64,000 nucleotides of DNA, from NCBI RefSeq assembly GCF_011040385.1, contig NZ_JAAIKB010000008.1, positions 186,001 through 250,000 on the forward strand, given 5' to 3'. Shown one piece after another: positions 44,955 through 55,929 of this stretch (its first letter is position 1; each line of letters opens with the position of its first letter). This DNA is from Falsiroseomonas algicola (lineage in GTDB: Bacteria; Pseudomonadota; Alphaproteobacteria; Acetobacterales; Acetobacteraceae). The notes below the pieces were generated by a model. It did not search any database, was not told the DNA's origin, and saw nothing but the letters and a program-made list of their open reading frames with translations. A program made the position numbers and the translations under genes.

Positions 44955-45134
44955 ATGAACGGTGAACTTTTTCCCGGCGACCGGGTGATCAACCCTGCCC
45001 GTCCGGATTGGGGGACTGGCCAGGTGCAGTCAGTGGTCGGCAACCGCGTGACAGTGAACTTCGAGCATGCGGGAAAGATGATGGTCCATATCGGCCCTGT
45101 AACGCTAGAGCCCGTCGATCGCGACGCCGAATGA
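44955..45134 (+). CDS. DUF3553 protein, 59 residues
   Basis: A small soluble beta protein: MNGELFPGDRVINPARPDWG followed by GQVQSVVGNRVTVNFEHAGK. This matches the DUF3553 pattern, resembling a small KOW/SH3-like barrel also seen near CarD/UvrD-type proteins. Function is unknown. Its TGA overlaps the ATG of the TauE/SafE gene downstream. The start is supported by an ATG that places the first strand at the N-terminus. Confidence 0.8.
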   Translation: MNGELFPGDRVINPARPDWGTGQVQSVVGNRVTVNFEHAGKMMVHIGPVTLEPVDRDAE

Positions 45135-45886
45135 CCGGCCTTGGGGCCGAAATGGCCGCGCTGCTGGGCGATTGGCGATTCTACGCCGCTGCCCTCGTCA
45201 CCGCGCTCGCCGGGCTGATGCGCGGCTATTCGGGCTTTGGGACCGCCGTGCTGCTGGCCCCCGCCTATTCGGTGCTCTGGGGGCCGCGGGTCGGCATCCC
45301 CGTCATGCTGCTGATGGAACTGGCCGTCTCCCTCCAGCTGCTGCCCAAGGCCTTCGGGGACGCCAACCGGCGGGTGATCCTGCCGATCGGCGCCGCGGCC
45401 TGCCTGGCGACCCCGCTCGGCGCCTTCATCCTGCTGACGGCGGACCAGGACCTGCTGCGCCGCTGCATCGGCGCCTTCGTGCTGGTCTTCGGCCTGCTGC
45501 TGCTGTCGGGCTGGCGCTACACGGGCTCCCGCCCCCTGCCGCTCAACCTCACCATCGGCACCATCGCCGGGCTGCTGAAGGGCGCGACGGGCATGAGCGG
45601 CCCGCCCGTCATCCTCTACCTGCTGGCGGGGCCGGAGGCGGCGAAGCAGCACCGGGCGAACCTGATCCTGTTCTTCGCCACCATCTCCGTCATCTCCGTG
45701 ATCCCGCCCGCGATCGGCGGGCTGATGGGAACGCTGGTCTTCCTGAAGGCGCTGTTCCTGCTGCCGGTCCTGCTGTGCTGCGTGCCGATCGGGGCGCGGC
45801 TGTTTCATGTGGTGCCGGACCGCTGGTACCGGCGCGCCGCCCTGGTCTTCCTGGTCATCACCGGCAGCGTCACCCTGCTGGTGTGA
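45131..45886 (+). CDS. TauE/SafE-family sulfite/anion exporter
   Basis: A 251-residue membrane protein with about eight helices of the TauE/SafE fold. The first repeat has the family [14 protein letters not shown] motif, and the second has a [19 protein letters not shown] motif. Such proteins export sulfite, sulfoacetate or other small anions. The start codon overlaps the stop of the DUF3553 gene (ATGA). The substrate cannot be read from the sequence. Confidence 0.85.
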   Translation: MTGLGAEMAALLGDWRFYAAALVTALAGLMRGYSGFGTAVLLAPAYSVLWGPRVGIPVMLLMELAVSLQLLPKAFGDANRRVILPIGAAACLATPLGAFILLTADQDLLRRCIGAFVLVFGLLLLSGWRYTGSRPLPLNLTIGTIAGLLKGATGMSGPPVILYLLAGPEAAKQHRANLILFFATISVISVIPPAIGGLMGTLVFLKALFLLPVLLCCVPIGARLFHVVPDRWYRRAALVFLVITGSVTLLV

Positions 45887-45989
45887 GCCCGGGAGGGGGC
45901 TTGCACCGGCAGGGGTGGCCGGACCAAATGCAGGGCCGCGCTGCGCGTCCGGCGCCTTCGCGGTGCTTCTTCCTGGGAGTTCGGGCCTC

Positions 45990-46982
45990 ATGATCGATCC
46001 GTTTGGCCGGCGGGTCAGCTACCTGCGCGTCTCCGTGACCGACCGCTGCGACCTGCGCTGCGTCTACTGCATGGCGGAGGACATGACCTTCCTCCCCAAG
46101 GCAGAGGTGCTGAGCCTGGAGGAGCTGGACCGGCTCTGCGGGGCCTTCATCGGGCTCGGCGTGGACAAGATCCGCCTGACGGGCGGCGAGCCGCTGGTGC
46201 GGAAGAACGTCATCTCCCTGTTCCGCAACCTCGGCGCGCGGATCGGGCCCGGCGGGCTGAAGGAGCTGACGGTCACCACCAACGGCACGCAGCTGACCAG
46301 GATGGCCGGGGACCTCCATGCGGCCGGCGTCCGGCGCATCAATGTCAGCCTGGATACGCTCGATCCCGCCACCTTCGCCGCCGTCACCCGCTGGGGGAAG
46401 ATCGAGCCGACGCTGGACGGCATCTTCGCCTCCAAGGCCGCGGGCCTCCACGTCAAGATCAACGCCGTGGCGATGAAGGGGGTGAATGAGGGCGAGTTCG
46501 ACCGCATGCTGGCCTGGTGCGGGGAGCATGGCTTCGACCTCTGCCTGATCGAGACGATGCCGCTCGGCGAGATCGATGGCAGCCGGAACGACCAGTATCT
46601 GCCGCTCTCGACCGTGCGGACCCGCCTCCGGCAGAACTGGACGCTGGAGGAGACGGATTATTCGACCGGCGGCCCCGCCCGCTACTACCGGGTGAAGGAA
46701 ACCGGCGCGCGGATCGGCTTCATCACGCCGCTGACGCATAATTTCTGCGAATCCTGCAACCGCGTGCGCGTCACCTGCACCGGCACGCTCTACATGTGCC
46801 TGGGCCAGGACGATGCGGCCGACCTCCGCAAGCCTTTGCGCGACAGCACGCTGGACGACGAGGGGCTGAAGGAGGCGATCCTGGAAGCCATCTCCCGCAA
46901 GCCCAGGGGCCATGACTTCGTCATCGACCGGCAGACCCGCGCCCCCGCCGTCGCGCGGCACATGAGCGTGACGGGCGGCTGA
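45990..46982 (+). CDS. moaA: GTP 3',8-cyclase (molybdenum cofactor synthesis)
   Basis: A 330-residue radical-SAM enzyme that converts GTP to 3',8-cyclo-GTP, the first step of molybdopterin synthesis. The N-terminal cluster is in [16 protein letters not shown], the SAM-site Gly motif in [12 protein letters not shown], and the C-terminal cluster Cys residues in [15 protein letters not shown]. It ends with the double glycine needed for catalysis (SVTGG). The stop overlaps the next gene's ATG by one base. I see no molybdenum-cofactor riboswitch in the 103-bp gap upstream. Confidence 0.95.
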   Translation: MIDPFGRRVSYLRVSVTDRCDLRCVYCMAEDMTFLPKAEVLSLEELDRLCGAFIGLGVDKIRLTGGEPLVRKNVISLFRNLGARIGPGGLKELTVTTNGTQLTRMAGDLHAAGVRRINVSLDTLDPATFAAVTRWGKIEPTLDGIFASKAAGLHVKINAVAMKGVNEGEFDRMLAWCGEHGFDLCLIETMPLGEIDGSRNDQYLPLSTVRTRLRQNWTLEETDYSTGGPARYYRVKETGARIGFITPLTHNFCESCNRVRVTCTGTLYMCLGQDDAADLRKPLRDSTLDDEGLKEAILEAISRKPRGHDFVIDRQTRAPAVARHMSVTGG

Positions 46983-47374
46983 TGCTGCAGGAGATCCAGG
47001 CCGCGCTGACCATCCCCGGCCTGCCCGACTGGGTCGGCCTGGTCTTCCTTGTCTGCCTGCTGCTGGTGGGGCTGGCCTATCTGCTGATGCCCTTCAGCGT
47101 CTTCGGGGTGAAGGGGCGGCTCGACGCCATCGAGGCGCAGCTGGACGAGATCCAGACCGAACTCCGCAGCCTGTCGCTCCGCACGCCGGAGCCCGGCCGC
47201 CGTCGCCCGGCGCTGGAGGAGGATTGGGTGGACCCAAGCCCCGCGCTGCGCCCGGCCGCGGAGGCGGCCCCCCGCGTCGCGCCGCCGGTGCCCCCGCCCC
47301 CTGCCTGGCCGGACCGCAGCGGCGGGCCGAGCCGGTCCGAACCCCGGCTCGACTGGCCGCGGACACCCCGCTGA
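46982..47374 (+). CDS. Single-pass membrane protein, 130 residues, coiled coil and Pro-rich tail
   Basis: I do not recognise a family. A hydrophobic segment covers about residues 19-40 (VGLVFLVCLLLVGLAYLLMP). A short coiled coil (GRLDAIEAQLDEIQTELRSL) follows, and then a long Pro/Ala/Arg tail. It may be anchored with the coiled coil in the cytoplasm. It starts with an ATG overlapping the moaA stop by one base, and nadK follows after 70 bp. It is likely real because of its spacing and codon pattern, but its function is unknown. Confidence 0.6.
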   Translation: MLQEIQAALTIPGLPDWVGLVFLVCLLLVGLAYLLMPFSVFGVKGRLDAIEAQLDEIQTELRSLSLRTPEPGRRRPALEEDWVDPSPALRPAAEAAPRVAPPVPPPPAWPDRSGGPSRSEPRLDWPRTPR

Positions 47375-47444
47375 ACCCTTCCCCTTCTTGCCCCGGCCAT
47401 CGCGGCAGGGCTTCATGGCCTGAATTCTCCAGGAGTCCGGCCGC

Positions 47445-48266
47445 ATGAGCCTTGCCACGGGAAGCGCGGCGCCACCCCCGGTGGCGCCCGATCCCGCCCC
47501 GCTCGCCGGCCGCATCGCCTTCGTCGCCGCCGCCACCGACCAGGCCGGGGAGGCGCTGGCGCGGCTGGAGGCCGCCTATGGCAACGCGCCGCTGGATGAG
47601 GCGCGCATCGTGGTCGCGCTGGGCGGCGATGGGCTGATGCTCGAAACCCAGCACCGGATGCTGGGCCGCAACCTGCCGGTCTATGGCATGAATTGCGGCA
47701 GCGTCGGCTTCCTGATGAACGAGTTCCGGCTGGAGGGGCTGATGGAACGCCTCGCCGCCGCCCAGGCCGCGCAGCTCCATCCCCTGCACATGCGTGCCTT
47801 CGTGGGCGAAGGCCCCTCGGTGGAGGCGCTGGCCATCAACGAGGTCTCCCTGCTGCGGGAGACCCGCCAGGCCGCCAAGATCCGCATCCTGGTCGATGGC
47901 AAGGAGAGGCTTTCCGAGCTGATCTGCGACGGCGTGCTGGTCTCCACCCCGGCCGGCAGCACGGCCTACAACCTCTCCGCGCATGGCCCGATCATCCCGC
48001 TGGGCGCCAATTTGCTGCCGCTGACGCCCATTTCCGCCTTCCGCCCCCGGCGCTGGCGCGGGGCGCTGCTGCCGGCGGAGGCCTCCGTGGTCTTCGACGT
48101 GCTGGAGCCCCAGAAGCGCCCGGTCGCGGCCGTCGCCGACTATACGGAGGTGCGCGATGTGCGGCGGGTCGAGGTACGGGAGAACCGCGCCGTGACCCTG
48201 ACCATGCTCTTCGACCCCGACCACGGCCTGTCGGAGCGCATCATCGCGGAGCAGTTCACGGTGTGA
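47445..48266 (+). CDS. nadK: NAD kinase
   Basis: A 273-residue enzyme that phosphorylates NAD to NADP using ATP. The catalytic GGDG motif appears in [15 protein letters not shown]. The NE motif is in [14 protein letters not shown], and the substrate-binding [16 protein letters not shown] segment is diagnostic. The length fits alphaproteobacterial NadK. The first 50 residues are Pro-rich and less conserved. The gene has 70 bp of spacing from the upstream ORF and may have its own promoter. Confidence 0.95.
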   Translation: MSLATGSAAPPPVAPDPAPLAGRIAFVAAATDQAGEALARLEAAYGNAPLDEARIVVALGGDGLMLETQHRMLGRNLPVYGMNCGSVGFLMNEFRLEGLMERLAAAQAAQLHPLHMRAFVGEGPSVEALAINEVSLLRETRQAAKIRILVDGKERLSELICDGVLVSTPAGSTAYNLSAHGPIIPLGANLLPLTPISAFRPRRWRGALLPAEASVVFDVLEPQKRPVAAVADYTEVRDVRRVEVRENRAVTLTMLFDPDHGLSERIIAEQFTV

Positions 48267-48371
48267 CCCCGGAAGGGGGACGCGGTTGACGCCAGCCCCC
48301 TCATCTGCGATCCGCCCCGGCGTCGCCGGCCCGCTGGCCCCGACCCTGGAAGCATCGAGCCAAGCGCGCCC

Positions 48372-49049
48372 ATGACCGCCGTAACCGCCGCCCCCCTCGT
48401 GCTGGCCCTGCCGAAAGGCCGCATCCTGAAGGAATTGCGGCCGCTGCTGAGCCGCGCGGGGATCGAGCCCGCCGCCGATTTCCGGGACGAGGACAGCCGC
48501 CGCCTGCGCTTCGAGACGAACAACCCGGGCCTCGACGTGGTGCGGGTGCGGTCCTTCGATGTCGCGACCTTCGTGGCCCATGGCGCGGCGCAGATCGGCG
48601 TCTGCGGCGCCGATGTGCTGATGGAATTCGACTACGACCAGATCTATGCGCCGCTCGACCTCGGCATCGGGCGCTGCCGGGTTTCCGTGGCGGAGCCGGT
48701 GGCGACGGCGGGACACCAGGACATGGGCGCCTGGTCCCGCGTCACGGTCGCGACGAAATACCCGACCATCGCCCACCGCCACTTCGCCGCGCGCGGCATC
48801 CAGGCGGAGGTGGTGCACCTGAACGGCGCCATGGAACTGGCCCCTTCCCTCGGGCTCGCCCGCGTCATCGTTGACCTGGTGCAGACGGGGTCCACCTTGA
48901 AGGCGAATGGCCTGGTCGAATCGGAAGTGATCGCCACCGTGACATCCCGCCTCATCGTCAATCGCACCGCGCTGAAGACCCAGCCGGAGGCGATCGGCGC
49001 CTGGATCGCCCGCTTCCGTGCGGCCCTCGCCGCAGGAGAAGCGGCGTGA
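48372..49049 (+). CDS. hisG: ATP phosphoribosyltransferase, short form
   Basis: A 225-residue catalytic subunit for the first step of histidine synthesis (PRPP + ATP). It has ALPKGRILKELRPLL at the start, GICGADVLMEFDYDQI-like segment QIGVCGADVLMEFD, and the VDLVQTGSTLKANGL PRPP-binding motif. Its size marks it as the short form, which needs HisZ for regulation and activity; hisZ is not in this window. It overlaps hisD by 4 bp. Confidence 0.95.
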   Translation: MTAVTAAPLVLALPKGRILKELRPLLSRAGIEPAADFRDEDSRRLRFETNNPGLDVVRVRSFDVATFVAHGAAQIGVCGADVLMEFDYDQIYAPLDLGIGRCRVSVAEPVATAGHQDMGAWSRVTVATKYPTIAHRHFAARGIQAEVVHLNGAMELAPSLGLARVIVDLVQTGSTLKANGLVESEVIATVTSRLIVNRTALKTQPEAIGAWIARFRAALAAGEAA

Positions 49050-50353
49050 AGCGCCTCGCCACCACCGATCCGGGCTTCGAGGCCGCCTTCCAGGCCCTGC
49101 TGGACGAGGCGCGGGACACCACCGCCAAGGTCGATGCCGCCGTCGCCGGCATCATCCAGTCCATCCAGGCGGAGGGCGATGCCGCCCTGCTGGACCTGAC
49201 CCGCCGCTTCGACCGCTGGTCCCCCGCCGATGCCGCGGCCCTGCGCGTGACGGAGGCCGAGATCGAGCAGGCGACCGCCGGAATCCCGGCCGACCAGCGC
49301 GACGCGCTGGCGCTGGCGGCGCAGCGGATCGAGGCCTTCCACGCGGCGCAGCTGCCGCGCGACATCGCCCTCGATGACGGGGCGGGGATCGCGACCGGCA
49401 TGCGCTGGGGCGCCATCGATGCGGTCGGGCTCTATGTCCCGGGCGGCAAGGCGGCCTATCCCTCCTCCGTCCTGATGAACGCGCTGCCGGCCCGCGTCGC
49501 CGGCGTGCAGCGCATCGCCATGTGCGTGCCCACCCCCGATGGCGTGCTGAACCCGCTGGTGCTGGCGGCGGCCCGCCTTGCCGGCGTCAGCGAGATCTGG
49601 CGCGTCGGCGGCGCGCAGGCGGTGGCGGCGTTGGCCTGGGGCACGGCCTCCATCGCGCCGGTCGATCGCATCGTCGGCCCAGGCAATGCCTATGTGGCCG
49701 AGGCCAAGCGCCAGGCCTTCGGCCGGGTCGGCATCGACAGCATCGCCGGCCCCTCCGAGGTGGTCATCCTGGCCGATGGGCTGAACGACGCCGATCACGT
49801 GGCGCTCGACCTGCTGGCCCAGGCCGAGCATGACGAGGCCGCGCAATCCATCCTGATCACGGACGAGCCCGCCTTCGCTGATGCCGTGGTGGCGGCGGTG
49901 GAGCGCGCGCTGGAGACGCTGCCCCGCGCCGCGATCGCTTCCGCCTCCTGGCGCGCCCATGGCGCGGTGATCGTGGTGGAGAGCTGGGACCAGGCCGTGG
50001 CGCTGACCAACCGCCTGGCGCCGGAGCACCTGCAGATCATGGTGGAGGATCCGCGCGCCCTTTTCGCCCGCATCCGCCATGCCGGCGCCGCCTTCCTGGG
50101 CCGCCATTGCCCGGAAGCGCTGGGCGACTATGTGGCGGGACCGAACCACGTGCTGCCCACCGGCCGCACCGCCCGCTTCGCCTCCGGCCTGTCCGTCTTC
50201 GACTTCCTGAAGCGCACCACCTGGGTGGAGGCGTCCGCGGCCGGCATCGCCGCCATCGGGCCCGCCGCGGTGGTGCTGGCGAAGGCCGAGGGCCTCACCG
50301 CCCATGGCCTCAGCGTGGCGGCGCGGCTGACGAAACAGGACAACCGTCCTTGA
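49046..50353 (+). CDS. hisD: Histidinol dehydrogenase
   Basis: A 435-residue zinc enzyme that oxidises histidinol to histidine in two NAD-dependent steps. The family signature SIAGPSEVVILADG and the LLAQAEHDEAAQSIL region (zinc-site His) are clear, as is GPNHVLPTGRTARFASGLS near the C-terminus with another His. The start is a GTG whose bases overlap the hisG stop, with AGGAGA upstream. It forms a two-gene unit with hisG; the rest of the pathway lies elsewhere. Confidence 0.96.
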   Translation: MKRLATTDPGFEAAFQALLDEARDTTAKVDAAVAGIIQSIQAEGDAALLDLTRRFDRWSPADAAALRVTEAEIEQATAGIPADQRDALALAAQRIEAFHAAQLPRDIALDDGAGIATGMRWGAIDAVGLYVPGGKAAYPSSVLMNALPARVAGVQRIAMCVPTPDGVLNPLVLAAARLAGVSEIWRVGGAQAVAALAWGTASIAPVDRIVGPGNAYVAEAKRQAFGRVGIDSIAGPSEVVILADGLNDADHVALDLLAQAEHDEAAQSILITDEPAFADAVVAAVERALETLPRAAIASASWRAHGAVIVVESWDQAVALTNRLAPEHLQIMVEDPRALFARIRHAGAAFLGRHCPEALGDYVAGPNHVLPTGRTARFASGLSVFDFLKRTTWVEASAAGIAAIGPAAVVLAKAEGLTAHGLSVAARLTKQDNRP

Positions 50354-50459
50354 CCGCGGGCGCCGTGGCGCTCATGTTCCGCGCCGCCTTGCGCCCCCCG
50401 CGCCATCCCCGGCCCTGTGCCTGACCCCCTGGGGTCCGGACAGGCCCTCACGACCTCCC

Positions 50460-50477
50460 GGGGCCCGGATGGGCCCC
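50460..50477 (+). other. Hairpin in the infA leader
   Basis: A perfect 7-bp stem GGGGCCC with loop GGAT lies 24 bp before the infA ATG, preceded by a second short stem (GACCCC/GGGGTC) near 50424-50437. It may be a terminator of hisD or a leader structure of infA. No T-run is seen. Confidence 0.4.
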
Positions 50478-50500
50478 GCCGACTCCGATGAAGGATCTGC

Positions 50501-50719
50501 ATGTCGAAAGAGGACATGATCGAGTTCAGCGGCACCGTGGTGGAGCTGCTGCCCAACGCGATGTTCCGCGTGAAGCTCGACAACGACCACATGGTGCTCG
50601 CCCATACCAGCGGGAAGATGCGCAAGAACCGCATCCGCGTCCTGGCCGGTGACCGCGTGAACGTCGAGATGACGCCGTATGACCTGACCAAGGGCCGCAT
50701 CACCTTCCGCTTCAAGTAG
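50501..50719 (+). CDS. infA: Translation initiation factor IF-1
   Basis: A 72-residue OB-fold protein that binds the ribosomal A site during initiation. It has the standard [18 protein letters not shown] start and the [20 protein letters not shown] core, ending GRITFRFK. The 147-bp gap before it is free of genes and contains two short hairpins. In alphaproteobacteria infA usually precedes maf and an RNase E/G gene, as here. Confidence 0.98.
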   Translation: MSKEDMIEFSGTVVELLPNAMFRVKLDNDHMVLAHTSGKMRKNRIRVLAGDRVNVEMTPYDLTKGRITFRFK

Positions 50720-50738
50720 CGGCAAGGCGGGCGTCCCG

Positions 50739-51326
50739 ATGCCCACCCCCCGCCCGCCCCTGGTCCTTGCCTCCGCCAGCCCCCGCCGGCTGGAGTTGCT
50801 GGCGCGCATCGGCGTGGTGCCGGACCGCGTGCTGCCCGCCGACATCGACGAGACGCCGCGCAAGGCGGAGCTTCCGCGCGCGCTCGCCGGCCGCCTGGCC
50901 GTGGCCAAGGCCGAAGCGGTCGCGGCGCAATGCCCGGATTGCCTGGTGCTGGCCGCCGATACCGTCGTCGGCGTGGGCCGCCGCGTGCTGAACAAGCCGG
51001 CGGATGCGGCCGAAGCCGCGAAGTTCCTGGCGCTGCTCTCCGGCCGCCGCCACCGCGTCACCACCGGGCTCTGCCTGATCCGCCCCGATGGCAAGCGGTC
51101 GAGGCGGGAGGTCGTGACCATCCTCGGCTTCCAGCGGCTGACCGCGGCGCAGATGGAGGATTACGTCGCTTCCGGCGAATGGCAGGGCGCCGCCGGCGGC
51201 TACCAGATCCAGAAGCGCGCCGAGGCCTTCGTGCGCTTCCTCTCGGGCAGCCATTCCAACGTGGTCGGCCTGCCGCTGTTCGAGACGGCGCAGCTTCTCC
51301 GGGGCGCCGGCTGGCTGACCCCGTGA
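50739..51326 (+). CDS. maf: Maf-family nucleoside triphosphate pyrophosphatase
   Basis: A 195-residue house-cleaning pyrophosphatase that removes non-canonical or dTTP/UTP-type nucleotides. Its N-terminal motif LVLASASPRRLELLARIG is the phosphate-binding loop, and VLAADTVVGVG has the catalytic Asp. The GEWQGAAGGYQIQKRAE and GSHSNVVGLPL segments are typical. It sits 19 bp after infA, and the RNase E/G-family gene overlaps its stop (GTGA). Confidence 0.95.
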   Translation: MPTPRPPLVLASASPRRLELLARIGVVPDRVLPADIDETPRKAELPRALAGRLAVAKAEAVAAQCPDCLVLAADTVVGVGRRVLNKPADAAEAAKFLALLSGRRHRVTTGLCLIRPDGKRSRREVVTILGFQRLTAAQMEDYVASGEWQGAAGGYQIQKRAEAFVRFLSGSHSNVVGLPLFETAQLLRGAGWLTP

Positions 51327-52465
51327 GCGGGGCCGACCGGATCCTGGTCAGCGCCTCCCCGGGCGAGCGCCTTGTGGCGGTGCTGCGGGATGGCGGGTTG
51401 CACCTGGCGGCGATCGACCGGCCGGACCTGCCGGATGGCGTCGGCGACCTGCATCTCGGCCGCGTCACCGCCGTCTCCGCCGCCATGAGCGGCGCCTTCG
51501 TCGAGATCGCCGGCGGCGAGACGGGCTTCCTGCCGGAAAGCGAGACCCCGCCCCCGCGCCGCCCCATCGGCAAGGCGGTCGGCGAGGGCGATTGGGTGGT
51601 GGTGCGCGTGACGCGCGCCGCGCAGGGCGGCAAGGGCCCGCGCGTGACCATGCGGGTGGAGGCGCCGCCGCCGCTCCCCGCCAACCGCAAGCCGCAACTC
51701 CTGGCCCGCGGCCCCGGCGCCGCGGAGCGCCTGGCCCGGCTCTTCCCGACCCTGCCGGTGGAGACCGACAGCGCCGCCGTGGTGGCCGCCCTCGGCCGAG
51801 ACCGCGCGCGCCTGGTGCAGGGCCGCGCCTTCGACGAGGCGACCGAATCGGCCTTCGCCGAGTTGGCCGAGCCGGTGGTGGAGCTGCCCGGCGGGCTCCG
51901 CCTGCACATCCACCCCACCCCGGCGCTGGTCGCCATCGATGTCGATGGCGGGCGCGCTGCCGGCCTGGGCGATGCCGCCGCCCCCGCCCGCGTGAACGAG
52001 GCCGCGGCCGTGGAAGTCGCCCGCCAGATCCGGCTGCGCAACCTGTCGGGCGCCATTGTGGTGGATTTCGCGGGCCTGCCCATCCGCAAGCGCCCGACCG
52101 TGCTGCCCCCGCTGGAGAAGGCGCTGGCGGGGGACCCGCTGGAGCCGGCGCTGATGGGCGTCACGCGGATGGGCCTGGTCGAGATCATGCGCCGCCGCGT
52201 GCATCCCCCCTGGCATGAGGTGCTGGGCACCCCGCCCTCCCCTGCCACCCGCCTGCTGGCGGCACTGCGGGCCATGGCGCGGGATGCCGCCGCCCGCCCC
52301 CAGGTCGCGCTGGCGCTGCGCGCGGCGCCGGAGGTGGCGGAGGCCGCCACGCGGCTTCCCCTGGCGCTGGCGGAATACCGCGCCGCCACCGGCCGTCCCC
52401 TGGCGTTGCGACCGGACCCGGCGCTGCGCCCGGGACAGGAGAGAATCGAGGAAGACCGCGGATGA
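51323..52465 (+). CDS. Ribonuclease E/G-family protein, short form
   Basis: About 380 residues, shorter than E. coli RNase G (489). The order is an S1-like domain (residues ~35-115 with a [14 protein letters not shown] core), then a catalytic part with [14 protein letters not shown] and [15 protein letters not shown], the two Asp-bearing strands that hold magnesium. There is no cysteine at all, so the zinc-link CPxC of RNase E/G is absent. It starts at GTG 51323 overlapping maf. This short type is common at this alphaproteobacterial locus. Substrates may be rRNA or other structured RNA; unverified. Confidence 0.85.
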   Translation: MSGADRILVSASPGERLVAVLRDGGLHLAAIDRPDLPDGVGDLHLGRVTAVSAAMSGAFVEIAGGETGFLPESETPPPRRPIGKAVGEGDWVVVRVTRAAQGGKGPRVTMRVEAPPPLPANRKPQLLARGPGAAERLARLFPTLPVETDSAAVVAALGRDRARLVQGRAFDEATESAFAELAEPVVELPGGLRLHIHPTPALVAIDVDGGRAAGLGDAAAPARVNEAAAVEVARQIRLRNLSGAIVVDFAGLPIRKRPTVLPPLEKALAGDPLEPALMGVTRMGLVEIMRRRVHPPWHEVLGTPPSPATRLLAALRAMARDAAARPQVALALRAAPEVAEAATRLPLALAEYRAATGRPLALRPDPALRPGQERIEEDRG

Positions 52466-52644
52466 GCCAGGACCCGCCCCGCCGCCCCACCACCCGTCGC
52501 TGCCCCATCTGCAACCGCGCCCCCGCCCGGCCCGGCAGCCCCTTCTGTTCCGACCGCTGCCAGCAGATCGACCTCGGCCGCTGGCTGTCGGGCGACTACG
52601 CCGTGCCGGTGAAGCCGGAACCGGATGCCGACGAGGAGGCGTGA
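52462..52644 (+). CDS. yacG: DNA gyrase inhibitor YacG (zinc ribbon)
   Basis: A 60-residue zinc-ribbon protein. Cys pairs are in [10 protein letters not shown] and [16 protein letters not shown]; the CxxC-N-CxxxC spacing and the [10 protein letters not shown] tail are the family signature. YacG binds gyrase in E. coli and blocks it. The ATG overlaps the stop of the RNase E/G gene. Confidence 0.95.
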   Translation: MSQDPPRRPTTRRCPICNRAPARPGSPFCSDRCQQIDLGRWLSGDYAVPVKPEPDADEEA

Positions 52645-52663
52645 GACGCTGCGGATGGGGGGG

Positions 52664-52692
52664 TGGACAGCCCAGATCGCATTCGCTATCTC
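52664..52692 (+). promoter_or_regulatory. Probable promoter of tRNA-Phe
   Basis: TGGACA (one mismatch to the -35) at 52664-52669 is followed after 17 bp by TATCTC at 52687-52692. Both halves resemble those of the tRNA-Val promoter. A GGCCGG-TTCA-CCGGCC hairpin (52710-52725) lies in the predicted leader. Confidence 0.45.
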
Positions 52693-52734
52693 CCGCCTCC
52701 TCTACGGCGGGCCGGTTCACCGGCCTTGGCTTGG

Positions 52735-52810
52735 GCCCAGGTAGCTCAGTTGGTAGAGCATGCGACTGAAAATCGCAGTGTCGCTGGTTCGATTCCGGCC
52801 CTGGGCACCA
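52735..52810 (+). tRNA. tRNA-Phe (anticodon GAA)
   Basis: A complete 76-nt cloverleaf with encoded CCA at 52808-52810. Acceptor stem GCCCAGG/CCTGGGC, D-arm GCTC/GAGC, and an anticodon stem closing on the loop CTGAAAA with anticodon GAA. The T-arm has GGTTCGATTCC. It follows yacG, an order seen in many alphaproteobacteria. Confidence 0.96.
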
Positions 52811-52913
52811 TCCTCCTCCCTCGCATCGCGTCCCACAATCCGGCAGGGAATTCCCTTGCGCGGGTGCCGCGCTTCGTTGACCGTTCGGTGACCCGGGAGA
52901 AGGACAACACGCC

Positions 52914-53827
52914 TTGGCCTATGCGCTGCAGCAGCTGATCAACGGCGTCAGCCTCGGCATGATCTACGGCCTGATCGCGGTGGGCTACACCATGGTCTAT
53001 GGCATCATCGGCATGATCAACTTCGCCCATGGCGACATCTTCATGATCGGCGCCTTCGTGGCGCTGACCGCCATGGTGATGCTGGTCTCGGGCGGGCTGA
53101 TGGAGGGCCCGGCCGCCATCCTGCTGGTGCTGGCGATCTCCATGGCCTTCACCGCGCTCTATGGCTGGACGGTGGAGCGAATCGCCTATCGCCCGCTGCG
53201 CGGCAGCTTCCGCCTGGCGCCGCTGATCTCCGCCATCGGCATGTCGATCGTGCTGCAGAACTTCGTGCAGGTCAGCCAGGGCGCCCGCGTGAAGCCGCTG
53301 GAGCCGCAGCTGCCCGGCGGCATCGAGCTGATGCGGGAGGGGACCTTCGTCGTCCAGCTCTCCTACATGCAGATGCTGATCATCGCCTCGACGCTCGCGG
53401 TGCTGGCGATCTTCACCTGGCTGGTGACGAAGACACCCCTGGGGCGCGCCATGCGCGCCTGCGAGCAGGACCGGAAGATGGCGTCGCTTCTCGGCATCGA
53501 CACGGACCGCACCATCAGCCTGACCTTCGTCATCGGCGCCTCGCTGGCCGCGGTGGCGGGCACGCTCTACCTGCTGCGCTATGGCGTGATCGACTTCTAC
53601 ATCGGCTTCCTGGCGGGGGTGAAAGCCTTCACCGCCGCGGTGCTGGGGGGCATCGGGTCGTTGCCCGGGGCGGTGCTCGGCGGGCTGCTGATCGGCCTGA
53701 TCGAGACCTTCTGGTCCGCCTATTTCTCCGTCCAGTACAAGGACGTCGCGGCCTTCTCCATCCTCGCCATCGTGCTGATCTTCATGCCGACCGGGCTGCT
53801 CGGCCGGCAGGAAGTGGAAAAGGTCTG

Positions 53828-53828
<1 letters not shown>
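52914..53828 (+). CDS. livH: Branched-chain amino acid ABC transporter permease LivH
   Basis: A 304-residue permease with about eight helices. The N-terminal QLINGVSLGMIYGLIAVGYT and GMINFAHGDIFMIGA motifs identify LivH. The start is TTG at 52914, supported by GGAGAAGGA 9 bp upstream. It forms the membrane channel with LivM. Operon livHMGF follows; a substrate-binding protein gene is not present, so the specificity is unknown (the family takes amino acids, amides or urea). Confidence 0.93.
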
Positions 53829-55101
<1,273 letters not shown>

Positions 55102-55105
<4 letters not shown>

Positions 55106-55929
55106 GCACGACCCTCGTCCCCGACATCCTCAGCGTCGAGGAACTGACCATGCGCTTCGGCGGGCTGCTCGCCGTCGATCGCGTCAGCTTCGAGGTTCCG
55201 CGCGGCACCATCACCGCGCTGATCGGCCCGAACGGGGCCGGCAAGACCACGGTCTTCAACTGCATCACCGGCTTCTACCGCCCGACCGGCGGCGCGGTGC
55301 GCCTGACCACGCATGAAGGCCGGGAGGTCATCCTCAACACGCTGAAGGACCACAACATCGCCCGCGCCGGCGTGGCGCGCACCTTCCAGAACATCCGCCT
55401 CTTCGCCGGCATGACGGCGCTGGAGAACCTGCTGATCGCGCAGCACGGCCCGCTGCACCGCGCGACGGGCTTCGGCATCGGCGCGCTGCTCGGCATCTCC
55501 GGCTACAAGGCCGCCGAGGCCGCGGCCATCGAGCGTGCCGCCGAATGGCTGCGCGCCATCGGCCTCATCGCCCGCGCCGATGATCCCGCGGGGTCGCTGC
55601 CCTATGGCGACCAGCGGCGGCTCGAGATCGCGCGCGCCATGTGCACGGGCCCCTCGCTGCTCTGCCTGGACGAACCCGCCGCCGGCCTCAACCCGCGCGA
55701 ATCGGATGACCTGGCCCGGCTGCTGCTCTCGATCCGCGACGGCACCGCGACCAGCGCCGCGCCCACCTCCATCCTGCTGATCGAGCACGACATGGGCATC
55801 GTCATGCGCATCTCGGACCATGTCGTCGTGCTCGACCACGGCAAGAAGATCGCCGAGGGCCCGCCCGCCGCCATCCGCCAGGACCCCCACGTCATCGCCG
55901 CCTATCTCGGGGAGGCGGAGCAGGAATGA
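55102..55929 (+). CDS. livG: Branched-chain amino acid ABC transporter ATPase LivG
   Basis: A 275-residue ATPase. Walker A is GPNGAGKTT, the signature is LPYGDQRRLEIARAM (usually LSYGQQRR), Walker B is LLCLDEPAAGLNP, and the H-loop is in LLIEHDMGIVM. The C-terminal SDHVVVLDHGKKIAEGPP segment is typical of LivG. It overlaps both neighbours by 4 bp. Confidence 0.94.

Noticed and set aside
45887-45989. Possible molybdenum-cofactor riboswitch before moaA
   Set aside because: The gap is only 103 bp, and I could not recognise the conserved helices of that RNA. A covariance search would decide.
48286-48314. TTGACG followed by a weak -10 before hisG
   Set aside because: The -35 is plausible but the -10 position (GATCCG) does not resemble the consensus, so I do not call it a promoter.
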